DNA from: an uncultured Pelagibacteraceae bacterium
GTDB taxonomy: Bacteria > Pseudomonadota > Alphaproteobacteria > Pelagibacterales > Pelagibacteraceae
NCBI GenBank assembly: GCA_902547215.1
Contig: CACCNI010000004.1
Coordinates: 1-50,577 of the forward strand
DNA length: 50,577 bases
Reading direction: 5' to 3'
Shown here: piece after piece, positions 20,708 through 30,654 of the stretch
How the letters are laid out: every line of letters starts with the position of its first letter
Numbering within the stretch: the first letter of the stretch is position 1
The notes under the pieces: model-generated
Databases searched by the model: none
What the model saw: the letters and a program-made list of their open reading frames with translations, nothing else
Told to the model about the DNA's origin: nothing
Translations under genes and position numbers: made by a program

Positions 20708-21499
20708 ATGAGCTCTAAAGATCAAAAACATGATTATCACTTAGTTGATCCAAGTCCGTGGCCAATCTATACATCTTTTGCTACCTTAATTACTGCTGTG
20801 GGATCAGTTTATTATTTTCACTCAAAAGTAATGTGGGCTATGTTACTTGGTTTCGCTCTTTTAATTTACGGGGCATACATGTGGTTCAGAGATGTAGTTA
20901 ATGAGGCCGAACATCAAGGTCACCATACTCCGGTTGTTCAGATACATCATCGTTATGGAATGACATTGTTTATAGCATCTGAAGTAATGTTTTTTGTTGC
21001 CTGGTTTTGGGCTTACTTTGATGCTAGTTTGTATCCAAGCGCTTTTGTTGGTGGAGTTTGGCCGCCAAAAGATATTGAAGTTTTTAACCCGTGGGACATT
21101 CCATTAATCAACACTCTAGTTTTATTATTATCTGGAACAACTGTTACATGGGCTCACCACTCTTTGTTAGAAGATGATAGAAAAGGTTTTATTCAAGGAT
21201 TATGGGCAACAGTTTTACTAGGTTTCTTTTTTACTCTTCTTCAAATATATGAGTATCAACACGCGAGTTTTGATTTTTCAGGGCACATTTACGGTGCAAC
21301 ATTTTATATGGCCACAGGCTTTCATGGCTTTCACGTGGTAATTGGAACTATCTTTTTAGCTGTTTGTTTGTGGAGAGGAAAACTTGGTCATTTTAATAAG
21401 GATCATCATTTTGGATTTGAAGCTGCAGCATGGTACTGGCATTTTGTTGATGTAGTTTGGTTGTTTTTATTTGCAGCAATCTACGTTTGGGGAAGCTAA
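20708..21499 (+). CDS. ctaE: cytochrome c oxidase subunit III
   Basis: Seven-helix structural subunit of 263 residues. The N-terminal HDYHLVDPSPWPI is typical, followed by HHRYGMTLFIASEVMFFVAW and the ending region WYWHFVDVVWLFLFA. It completes the three-subunit core encoded in this cluster. Confidence 0.97.
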   Translation: MSSKDQKHDYHLVDPSPWPIYTSFATLITAVGSVYYFHSKVMWAMLLGFALLIYGAYMWFRDVVNEAEHQGHHTPVVQIHHRYGMTLFIASEVMFFVAWFWAYFDASLYPSAFVGGVWPPKDIEVFNPWDIPLINTLVLLLSGTTVTWAHHSLLEDDRKGFIQGLWATVLLGFFFTLLQIYEYQHASFDFSGHIYGATFYMATGFHGFHVVIGTIFLAVCLWRGKLGHFNKDHHFGFEAAAWYWHFVDVVWLFLFAAIYVWGS

Positions 21500-21504
21500 T
21501 TTAA

Positions 21505-22161
21505 TTGAGATATAAGTTTCTTTTCACAATATTTGTTTCTTTTTTTATTACCCTTTTTCTTGCTCTTGGATTTTGGCAATTGTACAGACTTAATTGGAAA
21601 AACAATCTAATTGAAGAAATTAATTCTTCTCTCATGAACAATCCAGTAAAATTTGAGGCTCAGAAAATAAAAAATTTTCAAAAAATTAAATTCACAGGAA
21701 AAATCGATAATAAGAATTTTATTTATTTATATGGACTCAGTGATAATGGGGAACCAGGTTTTAATATAATTAAAGAAGTTGATATTGAAGGAGAAAACTT
21801 TTTAATTAATCAAGGATGGATACCAAGAGATTTGAAAGGTAATTCATTTGATCTAAAACAATCAGAATACTTTGGCATTACAAAGTTAAAATCAAGTAAA
21901 AATTATTTCAAACCTAATAACGATTTAACAAAAAATTATTGGTTTAAACTTGATGATATAGATTTAAAAAAACATACTGGCAAAACATTTTCTCCTTTTA
22001 TAATTTTTATTCAAAATGGAGAACAAACAAACTCTTTTCCAATACCAAAAAAAATTTCATCAGATCTGCCTAATAATCACCTTAAATACTCTTTAACATG
22101 GTTTTCAATAGCGATATCAATTCTTTTGATATATCTATATTTTAGAAAAAAGAATTATTAA
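21505..22161 (+). CDS. SURF1 family cytochrome oxidase assembly protein
   Basis: Membrane protein of 218 residues with helices at both ends and a soluble loop between, the SURF1 topology. GFWQLYRLNWKNNLI near the N-terminus and INQGWIPRD in the middle are family motifs. SURF1 aids haem A insertion into subunit I. The only start close to the first helix is TTG at 21505; the next in-frame ATG lies about 130 bases downstream and would remove the first helix. The stop shares TAATG with the thrC start. Confidence 0.9.
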   Translation: MRYKFLFTIFVSFFITLFLALGFWQLYRLNWKNNLIEEINSSLMNNPVKFEAQKIKNFQKIKFTGKIDNKNFIYLYGLSDNGEPGFNIIKEVDIEGENFLINQGWIPRDLKGNSFDLKQSEYFGITKLKSSKNYFKPNNDLTKNYWFKLDDIDLKKHTGKTFSPFIIFIQNGEQTNSFPIPKKISSDLPNNHLKYSLTWFSIAISILLIYLYFRKKNY

Positions 22162-23531
22162 TGGAATATATAAGCACAAGAGGTGATAATAAGAAATTTT
22201 CCTTCAGTGAGGTATTTCTCAAAGGACTTGCTGATGATGGAGGCCTTTTTATACCGTTGAGTATTAAAAAATTTGATGAGGGCAAAATGAACTCTCTTAA
22301 AAAATTAAGTTATGTAGATCTAGCTACCGAAATTATTTATTTATACACTGGTGATTTCTTAAGTAAAAAAGAATTGAATGAAATTGTTAAAAAATCATAT
22401 TCTAACTTTAGAGAAAAAGATGTTGTCAAAATAGTTGATTTAAATCAATTAAAAATCTTGGAATTGTTTCATGGACCCACTTTAGCTTTTAAAGATATTG
22501 CGATGCAATTAATTGGAAATATGTATGAGCATTTCTTAAAATCAAATAACAAAACAATAAATATAGTTGTTGCAACTTCAGGGGACACTGGTGCAGCAGC
22601 TATTGATGCGATTAAAGGAAAATCTAATTTAAATATATTTGTTTTACATCCAAATAATAGAATTTCCTCTGTTCAAAGAAAAATTATGACTACTGTGGAA
22701 GAAAAAAATGTTTTTAATATCGCAATTGACGGAAACTTTGATGATTGTCAAAACATTGTAAAACAAATGTTTTCTGATCTTGAGTTTTCAAAATCTATAA
22801 ATATGTCAGGAGTAAACTCAATAAATTGGGCAAGAATAATTGCTCAAGCGGTATATTATTTTTATGCATATTTTAAATTAGAAAAAGACAATATCTCTTT
22901 TTCAGTTCCAACAGGAAACTTTGGTGATGTCTTTGCAGGATTTCTTGCAAAAAAAATGGGATTACCAATTTATAAATTAATTGTTGCAACAAATGAAAAT
23001 GATATTTTGCATAGAGCCATTACAAAAGGAAACTATATTTCAAAAGAAGTTAGAGAAACTTTATCACCAAGTATGGATATTCAATTAGCTAGTAACTTTG
23101 AAAGACTAATTTACTACGTGAATAATTCAAATTCTAAAAAAACAGCAGAAATTATGAAAAAAGTTAAGCAGAATTCTTACCAAATTGAAAAGTCAGATTT
23201 AGACATAATTCAAAAAGATTTTTTATCAGAAAGTTGTAATGAAAAAGAAACTCTAGAGATTATTAAAAAAAATTATGAGGAAAATGATATAGTTTTAGAT
23301 CCACATACAGCCATTGGAGTAGGTGCTGCACAAAAACTATCTTTGAATGATTGTATAGTTTTATCAACTGCACACCCATGTAAATTTCCAGATGCCACAA
23401 ATAACGCGATTAATAAACATGAAAAACTACCGAAAGAACTCCAGCATGTACTTAATAAAAATGAGAATTTTAAAGTACTAAAGAATAGTAAGGATGAAGT
23501 AAAAAAATTTATAAAGAGTAAAATTTTATAA
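22161..23531 (+). CDS. thrC: threonine synthase
   Basis: PLP enzyme converting O-phosphohomoserine to threonine. N-terminal MEYISTRGDN and the PLP lysine K111 in HGPTLAFKDIAMQ are visible, then ATSGDTGAAA (phosphate binding) and SVPTGNFGDVFAG. Length 456. It is translationally coupled to the SURF1 gene. Its partner in the pathway, thrB, lies 0.4 kb away on the other strand, with rnhA between them. The 3' end overlaps rnhA by 6 bp. Confidence 0.97.
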   Translation: MEYISTRGDNKKFSFSEVFLKGLADDGGLFIPLSIKKFDEGKMNSLKKLSYVDLATEIIYLYTGDFLSKKELNEIVKKSYSNFREKDVVKIVDLNQLKILELFHGPTLAFKDIAMQLIGNMYEHFLKSNNKTINIVVATSGDTGAAAIDAIKGKSNLNIFVLHPNNRISSVQRKIMTTVEEKNVFNIAIDGNFDDCQNIVKQMFSDLEFSKSINMSGVNSINWARIIAQAVYYFYAYFKLEKDNISFSVPTGNFGDVFAGFLAKKMGLPIYKLIVATNENDILHRAITKGNYISKEVRETLSPSMDIQLASNFERLIYYVNNSNSKKTAEIMKKVKQNSYQIEKSDLDIIQKDFLSESCNEKETLEIIKKNYEENDIVLDPHTAIGVGAAQKLSLNDCIVLSTAHPCKFPDATNNAINKHEKLPKELQHVLNKNENFKVLKNSKDEVKKFIKSKIL

Positions 23532-23948
23532 GTTTGCAGCTTCTTTGGCAATTAAATCAACTTCATTGTTTAACTCGTCAGTAGAGTGCGCTTTTACCCA
23601 ATTCCAACTTATTTCAAATTCATTGGCTAAAATATCCAGCTCTGTCCAAAGATCTTTATTTTTAACTTCTTGCTTCTTTGCAGTTTTCCATCCGTTTTTT
23701 TTCCAGTTATAAATCCATTCTGTTATTCCTGACTTTACATACTTAGAGTCTGTAAAAATTTGAACTTTACTTCCTTTGGGAATTTTTTTTAATGCTTCAA
23801 TAGGGGCGATTAACTCCATTTGATTATTTGTAGTATTCTTTTTACTTCCCTTAATCTTAGTTTTTTGTCCATTGTTAATAATTATTGCTGCCCATCCTCC
23901 ATTGCCAGGGTTTTCTAAACAGGATCCGTCAGTATAAATTTTAATCAT
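23526..23948 (-). CDS. rnhA: ribonuclease HI
   Basis: Degrades RNA in RNA-DNA hybrids. All catalytic residues are present: D7 (YTDGSC), E45 (NNQMELIA), D67 (FTDSKYV) and D131 (NEVDLIAKEA), with H121 in VKAHSTDE. Length 140. It is the last gene of the minus-strand run and overlaps thrB by 8 bp, as in many alphaproteobacteria where ispH-thrB-rnhA travel together. Confidence 0.97.
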   Translation of the reverse strand: MIKIYTDGSCLENPGNGGWAAIIINNGQKTKIKGSKKNTTNNQMELIAPIEALKKIPKGSKVQIFTDSKYVKSGITEWIYNWKKNGWKTAKKQEVKNKDLWTELDILANEFEISWNWVKAHSTDELNNEVDLIAKEAANL

Positions 23949-24912
23949 TTAAGTATTCCTCAAATTTTTCTATAGAGTAATGAAACCTAAGTTTTTGTAT
24001 ATATTCTGATGGATCCTTTTTTTTAATTAAAATATTTTTAGGAGTATTTACGTAATCATACGCTCTTGTGGCCAGATATCTTAAGGCAGATCCTTTACAA
24101 AGAATTTTCATACTCTTTTTTTCCTCTGGTTTAAGTTTTCTAATACTTTCATAACCCTTTAAAAGGTTAGAAGCTTTTTTCTTATTAAACTTAAATTTAT
24201 TTTTTGTTTTATTAAAACAAAGAGAATTTATACAAATAGCAAGTTCATAAGCTTGAAAATCATTTGCCGAAAAATAAAAATCAATAAACCCTCCAAATTT
24301 TCCCTTGTGAAAAAAAATATTGTCGATAAATAAGTCCCCATGAATTACACTAATTGGTATTCTTTTTGGCCAGTTTTTGTTGATATCACGAAAACTTTGC
24401 TTCATTTCATCTTTAAGATTTTTAGGTAACTTCGAATTTTTTAAGTTAATTTTATTTATAAGACTATTTATTTTGAGGGGTGAAAAGTTGTTTTTTCTTT
24501 TTAGTTTTATTTTTGTTAATTTTTTATGCATTAAACCAATTTTTTTACCAATGACTAATAAATCTTTTTCCAAAAGTTTTTTTTTATCGTTACCCTTTAA
24601 GAAGGAAACTAGACAAGCTTTTTTTCTTTTTAAACTAAATATATATTTTCCATATTTATTTTTGATTGGGGAAGGGCATTTAATACCTTTTTTTGAAAGT
24701 GCATCCATTAACTTCATAAAGTAGGGCAAATCCTTATTTTTAACTCTTCTTTCAAAAATCGTTAAGACGTATTTTTTATTCTTCGTATTAACAATATAAT
24801 TTGTATTCTCTATTCCTTTTTTAATACCCCTAAAGCTTTTGATTTTTTTAAATCCATAAATATTTTGGACATAAGAAATGTCACCTTGATTTAACTTTGT
24901 AAATACAGCCAT
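23941..24912 (-). CDS. thrB: homoserine kinase, ThrB type II (APH-like)
   Basis: Aminoglycoside-phosphotransferase-fold kinase making O-phosphohomoserine. The opening MAVFTKLNQGDI and RGIKKGIENTNYIV match the alphaproteobacterial ThrB. The catalytic loop is HGDLFIDN (from H191; D193), and the metal-binding Asp is D211 in GGFIDFYF. Length 323. It abuts ispH (one-base overlap). Confidence 0.93.
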   Translation of the reverse strand: MAVFTKLNQGDISYVQNIYGFKKIKSFRGIKKGIENTNYIVNTKNKKYVLTIFERRVKNKDLPYFMKLMDALSKKGIKCPSPIKNKYGKYIFSLKRKKACLVSFLKGNDKKKLLEKDLLVIGKKIGLMHKKLTKIKLKRKNNFSPLKINSLINKINLKNSKLPKNLKDEMKQSFRDINKNWPKRIPISVIHGDLFIDNIFFHKGKFGGFIDFYFSANDFQAYELAICINSLCFNKTKNKFKFNKKKASNLLKGYESIRKLKPEEKKSMKILCKGSALRYLATRAYDYVNTPKNILIKKKDPSEYIQKLRFHYSIEKFEEYLND

Positions 24913-25856
24913 TAATTGAGTTTTCCTGGAACTTTAAAAGCTACGTTTTCTTTTACTATTTCGACTTCTTGAATTTCGACATTAAATTTTTCTTTAATTT
25001 TTTCTATAAAATTCTGAACTAAAATTTCAGGTGCTGATGCACCTGATGAAATACCTATACTATTACACTTAGAAATTTTTTCTAGAGGAACTGAACTTTC
25101 AGAATGTATTAACTCTGAATAATCACATCCTGCCTTGTTGGCTACCTCTACGAGTCTTTTTGAATTGGAAGAATTCCTACTTCCAATCACAAAGAACATA
25201 TCACACTTTGATGCAATCTGTTTAACGGCTGCTTGTCTATTAGTTGTGGCATAGCATATATCTTCTTTGTTTGGTTCTTTTATTTGTGGAAATTTTTTTT
25301 TTAAAGCATCAATAATATCTTTTGTATCATCAACAGAAAGAGTTGTTTGAGTTACAAAAGCTAATTTTTTGCTTGATGGAATATTTATATTCTTAACATC
25401 ATCAATCGTTTCAACTAATTCTATCGACCCTTCTGATATTTGACCCATAGTGCCAATTACCTCAGGATGATTTTCGTGACCAATTAAAAAAATATGGAAA
25501 CCAGCTTTATTTAAATTTTCAGCTTCTCTATGAACTTTAGAAACCAAAGGACAAGTAGCATCTATATATTCCATTTTTAAATCTTGAGCTTCTTTTGGAA
25601 CTTTTTTTGGCACTCCATGAGCTGAAAAAATTACTGGTCTAGTTTTGTCTTTAATTTCACTTAGTTCTTCTACAAATATTGCCCCAATTTTTTTTAAATT
25701 TTCTACTACATGCTTATTATGCACTATCTCATGTCGTACATAAACTGGCGACCCAAATTTATTTATACTTTTTTTAACAATTTCTATTGCTCTATCAACT
25801 CCAGCACAAAATCCTCTAGGAGCAGCTAAATATATTTTTAAATCTTTATTTTTCAT
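24912..25856 (-). CDS. ispH: 4-hydroxy-3-methylbut-2-enyl diphosphate reductase
   Basis: Last step of the MEP pathway, giving IPP and DMAPP. The three cysteines of the iron-sulfur cluster are C17 (APRGFCAGVDRAI), C102 (DATCPLVSKVH) and C201 (ICYATTNRQ). Length 314. It overlaps the end of blh by 11 bp, so isoprenoid precursor supply lies in the same run as carotenoid and retinal synthesis. Confidence 0.97.
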   Translation of the reverse strand: MKNKDLKIYLAAPRGFCAGVDRAIEIVKKSINKFGSPVYVRHEIVHNKHVVENLKKIGAIFVEELSEIKDKTRPVIFSAHGVPKKVPKEAQDLKMEYIDATCPLVSKVHREAENLNKAGFHIFLIGHENHPEVIGTMGQISEGSIELVETIDDVKNINIPSSKKLAFVTQTTLSVDDTKDIIDALKKKFPQIKEPNKEDICYATTNRQAAVKQIASKCDMFFVIGSRNSSNSKRLVEVANKAGCDYSELIHSESSVPLEKISKCNSIGISSGASAPEILVQNFIEKIKEKFNVEIQEVEIVKENVAFKVPGKLN

Positions 25857-26760
25857 TTTTTTCTATAAGATACTCTAATAATATATGCGGAAAGGTTAAA
25901 GACGCCAAACCTATAAATATTACTTTTAAAATTGCGTCATCAAAAGCATAATAATTAGCTAAAAAATAAAGACTTATTATAAATAGTAATAAAGTCATTA
26001 ATGTAAGCGGTAATGCTTTTCTTATAAACTTATAAAAACCAACTTTAAAATCATTACTATCAATTTCATATATTAGAGAAAGAGAATGTCTTACAGAGTG
26101 TAAAAAACAAAAATAAATTGTGAAAGCAATTAATGGAGAAAGAAACACATTAAGCAATATAATATTTGTCCAATCTGCAATTAAGAATCCACCATTGTTC
26201 GATTGGACTGTTATAATAATGTTTGCGATAAAACTTGTAAATATCATTAATATTAAAAATTTACTGCTTAAAAAACCTAAGTCTAAGTTTAAGATTTGAA
26301 AAATTTCATTGGTCTTTTCATTATGAAATAGAAGAGGTGCAATAATTATTACACTTCCTTTAAATAAATATAGAAAATCGTAAACTAAACTTTTTGTGTT
26401 TTGTTCTACGCAACTATCCTCTTTACCAAAATGATATGAAGCAACCATTAAAAAAATTATTAAAACAATTTCTGGAACTATCATCCAAGTTAAAATTACT
26501 ATCAACGAGACAGCTATATAAGCTACGTAAAAGTACGACTTATTTTCCACTTTATAGATTTTCATTAATTTATAACCTTTTAAATGATCAAGAGCTCCGT
26601 GAGAAACACCTATGATAGATATTAAAAAGAAACAGATGATAGTTTGATATTGAAATTCTATTTGCTTATTTTCAAAATATTTTGAAATTGAAATTAAAAA
26701 AATAATATTGAATAGAAGTAAAAAAAACGAATATTTTTTATTTATTTTATATAAATCCAT
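25846..26760 (-). CDS. blh: beta-carotene 15,15'-dioxygenase, Brp/Blh family
   Basis: Membrane enzyme that cleaves beta-carotene to two retinals. Hydrophobic throughout, with the conserved histidines H54 and H59 (GVSHGALDH), H110 (VASYHFGKED) and H221/H225 (FLHSVRHSL). I chose ATG 26760, which overlaps the crtY stop as TAATG; the frame stays open to 26790 but that would add ten atypical residues. Retinal is the chromophore of microbial rhodopsins, so a proteorhodopsin is expected elsewhere; none is in the window. Confidence 0.93.
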   Translation of the reverse strand: MDLYKINKKYSFFLLLFNIIFLISISKYFENKQIEFQYQTIICFFLISIIGVSHGALDHLKGYKLMKIYKVENKSYFYVAYIAVSLIVILTWMIVPEIVLIIFLMVASYHFGKEDSCVEQNTKSLVYDFLYLFKGSVIIIAPLLFHNEKTNEIFQILNLDLGFLSSKFLILMIFTSFIANIIITVQSNNGGFLIADWTNIILLNVFLSPLIAFTIYFCFLHSVRHSLSLIYEIDSNDFKVGFYKFIRKALPLTLMTLLLFIISLYFLANYYAFDDAILKVIFIGLASLTFPHILLEYLIEKNEK

Positions 26761-27818
26761 TAATTGAATAAAGCCTTTATAAAAGGCCACTTTGGCATTT
26801 TCGATATTATTGATAAGTCTTGAAAAATATTACTTTTATTTGAGAGAAATTTTATACTTGTTTCCGAGCTAGAATTAAAGATTTCAAAAAAAATATTTGG
26901 CATTCTTTTAGCATTCCTTTTCAACACTTTTAAAAATATTTTATCAAGAATTTCATATTTTTTTCCGATATTGTAAGTTTTTAAATTATCTAAATTTTTA
27001 ACAATATATTTACAATGTTCTTGAATATTTAGAAAAGTGTATCCAGTACTTAATCTCGTCATTTTACCCGCTGTTCCGATATTAATTTTTTTTTCACCAT
27101 TTAAATTTGTAGGATAAAATAATGGAATTTGTCCTTTTTCTTTATAAATAATTTTGTAATTTTTAATCTTAAGAATATTTTTAATATATTCCTTAATCTG
27201 AAAATCATAGTCTTTTTCTGAAGGATCTTTCATATTTGATAACCAAGTTGTTTCAATTAAAGCTTTATTTTTTGAAAACGGAAGGGTGTAAAAAAAATGA
27301 ACGCTATTTTTTTGCTCACAATCAAAATCCATTAAATTGATTATAGAATCATCAAATATATTCTTATCCGTTTCAATTTCATAACCTCCAAAATGTTGCC
27401 AAAGATCATTTTCATTTGAATTTATTTTAGGAACACTATTAAATACGTATGAATTTTCTGTATTTACACCCTCTTTATTTCTGAAGAAATGAATATTTTT
27501 ATTTGCTTTAAGTCTGTTCAAAGTTTTTTTGTAAAATAGACCACTGTCAACAGATTGATACGGTAGACTTTCACATTCAACCTGCTTTGATTTATTTGGA
27601 ATATTAATTGAAAAAGAATCCCAACTTTTAATCACACAATCTTCAAAATTATGTTGAAATGTTTTCCAAAAAGACCATGTTTTATCCCGTTGATATTCAG
27701 TTCTAGGCTCAATTATAGCTAAGGTTTTATCACTTAATTTATTATTGATTTCAAGCTCGTAAGCTAAGGAGAGGCCAGCGCAACCGCCACCAATTATTGT
27801 ATAATCAAATTCTTTCAT
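26760..27818 (-). CDS. crtY: lycopene beta-cyclase
   Basis: FAD-dependent cyclase turning lycopene into beta-carotene. The N-terminal dinucleotide motif is IIGGGCAGLSLAYEL (GGGCAG at 10-15). DKTWSFW and GTAGKMTRLSTGYTF are typical of CrtY. Length 352. It overlaps crtB by 14 bp and blh by one base. Confidence 0.93.
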   Translation of the reverse strand: MKEFDYTIIGGGCAGLSLAYELEINNKLSDKTLAIIEPRTEYQRDKTWSFWKTFQHNFEDCVIKSWDSFSINIPNKSKQVECESLPYQSVDSGLFYKKTLNRLKANKNIHFFRNKEGVNTENSYVFNSVPKINSNENDLWQHFGGYEIETDKNIFDDSIINLMDFDCEQKNSVHFFYTLPFSKNKALIETTWLSNMKDPSEKDYDFQIKEYIKNILKIKNYKIIYKEKGQIPLFYPTNLNGEKKINIGTAGKMTRLSTGYTFLNIQEHCKYIVKNLDNLKTYNIGKKYEILDKIFLKVLKRNAKRMPNIFFEIFNSSSETSIKFLSNKSNIFQDLSIISKMPKWPFIKALFN

Positions 27819-28653
27819 CTATGTTAATTTCTAAACCAATCTCATTATGCTCTTCATTTCTGTAATAATTATCTGATTGAATAAATAATAATCTAAAAAA
27901 ATCAAAAATACTTAAAATAGTTTGAACGATTTTGCCAGATTTAGTAACATAAATTTTTCCAGATTGATTATATTCCTTAATGTCTCTTTTTTTAATGATT
28001 TTATAACCAATCTCTCTATAAACTCTGCGAGCGACTAATATAGCGAAACGGCATCTAATTGGAATTTCTCTGATTGAATTAAAACAACTATTATAAAACA
28101 AATCTGCAGTAGTAATTGTATTTTTTATATTTGAAAGATCATGCTTAATATATTCTCTGTTTTTTTCTCTATCTTCTATTACATCTCTAGAAATATTTGT
28201 AAGCTGCATCGCTATTCCTAAATCAATTGCAGATTTCAGAGCTGTTTTAGATCTTACTCTAAGAATTTTCGCCATCATCAAACCTACCGTTCCAGCCACT
28301 CTATAAGAATATACTAGCAGCTCTCTTTTAGATTTAAATTCTATTTTTTCTTTTAAATCAGACTCAATACCATCAAAAAGATCGAGAACAATTTTTTCTG
28401 ATACATCGAAGTTTTTAATAATGCGATGTATCTTTTTGATACTATCGTTTTCGAAGTTGTGGTTAATAAAGTCATTTTTATAATTAAGGAATTTTTTCTT
28501 TTTAATCTCTAAAGATATTTCTTCATCAGCAATATCGTCTAATATTCTACAAAAATCGTATAAGTCAGATCCATTTTTATAAACATCGCTAGGCAAGAAA
28601 AATCCAGCCCAGCTAAAAGACTTTGCATGAATTGATAAAAGATTATTCACCAT
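27805..28653 (-). CDS. crtB: phytoene synthase
   Basis: Condenses two geranylgeranyl diphosphates into phytoene. Both aspartate-rich motifs are visible: DDIAD at 39-43 and DVIED at 157-161. SFSWAGFFLP and LTNISRDV are typical. Length 282. No geranylgeranyl diphosphate synthase (crtE) lies in this cluster, so GGPP must come from a gene elsewhere. Confidence 0.95.
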   Translation of the reverse strand: MVNNLLSIHAKSFSWAGFFLPSDVYKNGSDLYDFCRILDDIADEEISLEIKKKKFLNYKNDFINHNFENDSIKKIHRIIKNFDVSEKIVLDLFDGIESDLKEKIEFKSKRELLVYSYRVAGTVGLMMAKILRVRSKTALKSAIDLGIAMQLTNISRDVIEDREKNREYIKHDLSNIKNTITTADLFYNSCFNSIREIPIRCRFAILVARRVYREIGYKIIKKRDIKEYNQSGKIYVTKSGKIVQTILSIFDFFRLLFIQSDNYYRNEEHNEIGLEINIDERI

Positions 28654-30110
28654 TAAAGAATTTTATCTAAAACTTTTGCCGATGATAAAACTCCAGGCAC
28701 ACCAGCACCAGGATGTGTTCCAGCGCCAACAAAATATAATCCATCATAAATTTCAGACTTATTGTGAAATCTAAAATAAGCAGATTGCGTAAATTTTGGT
28801 TGAATTGAAAATCCTGATCCAAATTTTGTGTTAAGATCTCTTTCAAAGTAGTCGGGCGTTAAGTAGAAATCCTCTATTATATTTTCTCTTAAATTTGGAA
28901 GCAAATCCTTTTCCATTTTATCAATTACTAAATTTTTAATTTTTTCACTACTTACCGACCAATTTATATTTGATTGATTATTAGGGACTGGGACTAGAAC
29001 ATAAAAACAATCACATCCATCTGGCGCCATTGAATTATCTGTTGCTGTAGGTCGATGCAGATAATAGCTAATATCATCGTTAAGTTTCTTTTTATCAAAA
29101 ATATCATCTAAATGTTCTTTATATTTGTTACCAAACTTAATTGTGTGGTGAGCGACATCCTTATAAATTTTTTTAGTTCCAAAGTAATAAACAAATAAAC
29201 CCATTGAATAATCCATTCTTTTTCTTTTTAAGTTGAAAAAAAAATTCAGGTCTTTTTTATTTAATAATCTCTCATAGACATCGGGTGGATCAGCATTACA
29301 AACCACATTATTTGCAGAAATTTCATCACCGTTTTCCAATCGAATACCTTTAATTGTTTTTCCATTTGAAATAATTTTGTTTACCTCAAAGCCTTTTTTT
29401 ATTTTTATATTTTCCTCATACATTAATGTTTCAAGACTTTTAATTATATTTCCAGTTCCCCCCATCGAGTAATGAATTCCCCATTTCTTTTCTAAATATA
29501 GAATTAAGCCATAAATCGAAGTTGTTGTGAAAGGATTACCACCCACAAGTAGAGGATGCATGCTAAGAATTCTTCTTAGTTTTTCGTGTTTAACATATGA
29601 GGACACAAGAGAATAAACAGATTTATAACTTTTTAACTTTAATAAAGATGGAATTTGTTTCATCATGAAAAAAGGTTTCGTAAAAGGAACATCTGAAAGT
29701 TCTAAATACCCCTTTTCAAAAATTTTTTTGGTGAAATTTACTAATTTGATATAACCTTTCAAATCATCTGGAGAAATTGCAGATATTTGCTTTTCCATTT
29801 CTTCTTCATTTCCTGAGTAATTGAATTTTGTGCCATCTTCAAAAACGAATTGATACCAAATATCTAAAGGTTTTATATTTAAATAGTCTTTTGGATCTTT
29901 TCCAAATAATTCGAACAACTCATATATTAAATAAGGTGCAGTAATTACTGTAGGTCCAGCATCAAATGAAAACCCATTCTTTCTAAAAATTCTTGCTCTA
30001 CCACCTAAATCATTTTGTTTTTCAATTAAGGTCACCTCGTGGCCTTTTGCTCTCAGCCTAAGAGCTGCAGATATACCACCAAAACCTGAACCTATGACTA
30101 TGGATTTCAT
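28653..30110 (-). CDS. crtI: phytoene desaturase
   Basis: FAD-dependent desaturase that turns phytoene into lycopene. The N-terminal GSGFGGISAALRL nucleotide-binding motif, then GGRARIFRKNGFSFDAGPT, and the C-terminal GLYFVGAGTHPGAGVPGV are diagnostic. Length 485. First carotenoid gene of the cluster; a 43-bp gap with a weak promoter separates it from atpF, the largest gap in the 15-gene run. Confidence 0.96.
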   Translation of the reverse strand: MKSIVIGSGFGGISAALRLRAKGHEVTLIEKQNDLGGRARIFRKNGFSFDAGPTVITAPYLIYELFELFGKDPKDYLNIKPLDIWYQFVFEDGTKFNYSGNEEEMEKQISAISPDDLKGYIKLVNFTKKIFEKGYLELSDVPFTKPFFMMKQIPSLLKLKSYKSVYSLVSSYVKHEKLRRILSMHPLLVGGNPFTTTSIYGLILYLEKKWGIHYSMGGTGNIIKSLETLMYEENIKIKKGFEVNKIISNGKTIKGIRLENGDEISANNVVCNADPPDVYERLLNKKDLNFFFNLKRKRMDYSMGLFVYYFGTKKIYKDVAHHTIKFGNKYKEHLDDIFDKKKLNDDISYYLHRPTATDNSMAPDGCDCFYVLVPVPNNQSNINWSVSSEKIKNLVIDKMEKDLLPNLRENIIEDFYLTPDYFERDLNTKFGSGFSIQPKFTQSAYFRFHNKSEIYDGLYFVGAGTHPGAGVPGVLSSAKVLDKIL

Positions 30111-30118
30111 AACAATAA

Positions 30119-30147
30119 TTTATATTTTTTTTCTAAAAATGTAAGAA
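30119..30147 (-). promoter_or_regulatory. possible internal promoter upstream of crtI
   Basis: On the minus strand TTCTTA (30142-30147), a 17-bp A-rich spacer, then TATAAA (30119-30124), ending eight bases before the crtI ATG. The -35 match is poor. If used, the carotenoid genes could be expressed apart from the ATP synthase genes, with an almost leaderless message. Confidence 0.33.
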
Positions 30148-30153
30148 TTTATT

Positions 30154-30654
30154 TTAATTTGAGCCAGCTTTTTTCAAAGCATCTTTAGCATCTTCTAAAT
30201 TTTTTTGAAATAAATTGTCGAGCTTTGATTTTTCAATAGAATTTTTAATTAAATTTTCTGAAGCAGAGAATGCGACATCAACTGAAGTATTTTTAATTTC
30301 TCTAACTGCTTCATCCTTCATTTGTTTAATTTTGCTTAAAGATAGTTCCTTTTTAATTTTAGCCGAATTCTCAAACTTAAGCTCTAAATCACTCACCATT
30401 TTTTCAGAGTCATTTTTTGCTTGGTCTATAATTTTTTTACTTTCCTTTACGGCTGAGCTTAATTTTGATTGAGAGTCTTCTAATAATTTTTGTGTTTCTA
30501 TTCTTAACTTTTCACTTTCATCTAATTCATTTTTTATCTCAGAGATCTTTGAGTCTAAAGCCTCATTTATTTTTCTTGGTATCTTAAAATAAATTAGCAC
30601 TCCAAAAAAAATAACAAAAGATATAGCTACCCAAAAAGTTGAGTCAAATTCCAT
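30154..30654 (-). CDS. atpF: ATP synthase F0 subunit b
   Basis: Peripheral stalk subunit of 166 residues: one N-terminal membrane helix (about 6-24) followed by a long charged helix with coiled-coil character. It is preceded by a second b-type gene (b'), the arrangement of alphaproteobacteria and photosynthetic bacteria. It overlaps b' by 11 bp. The F1 genes are not in the window, as expected where F0 and F1 operons are split. Confidence 0.92.
   Translation of the reverse strand: MEFDSTFWVAISFVIFFGVLIYFKIPRKINEALDSKISEIKNELDESEKLRIETQKLLEDSQSKLSSAVKESKKIIDQAKNDSEKMVSDLELKFENSAKIKKELSLSKIKQMKDEAVREIKNTSVDVAFSASENLIKNSIEKSKLDNLFQKNLEDAKDALKKAGSN

Noticed and set aside
23526..28653. Horizontal transfer of the crt-blh block judged from composition
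   Set aside because: Lys/Asn/Ile-rich composition and A+T content look the same as in neighbouring genes, so composition alone gives no support.
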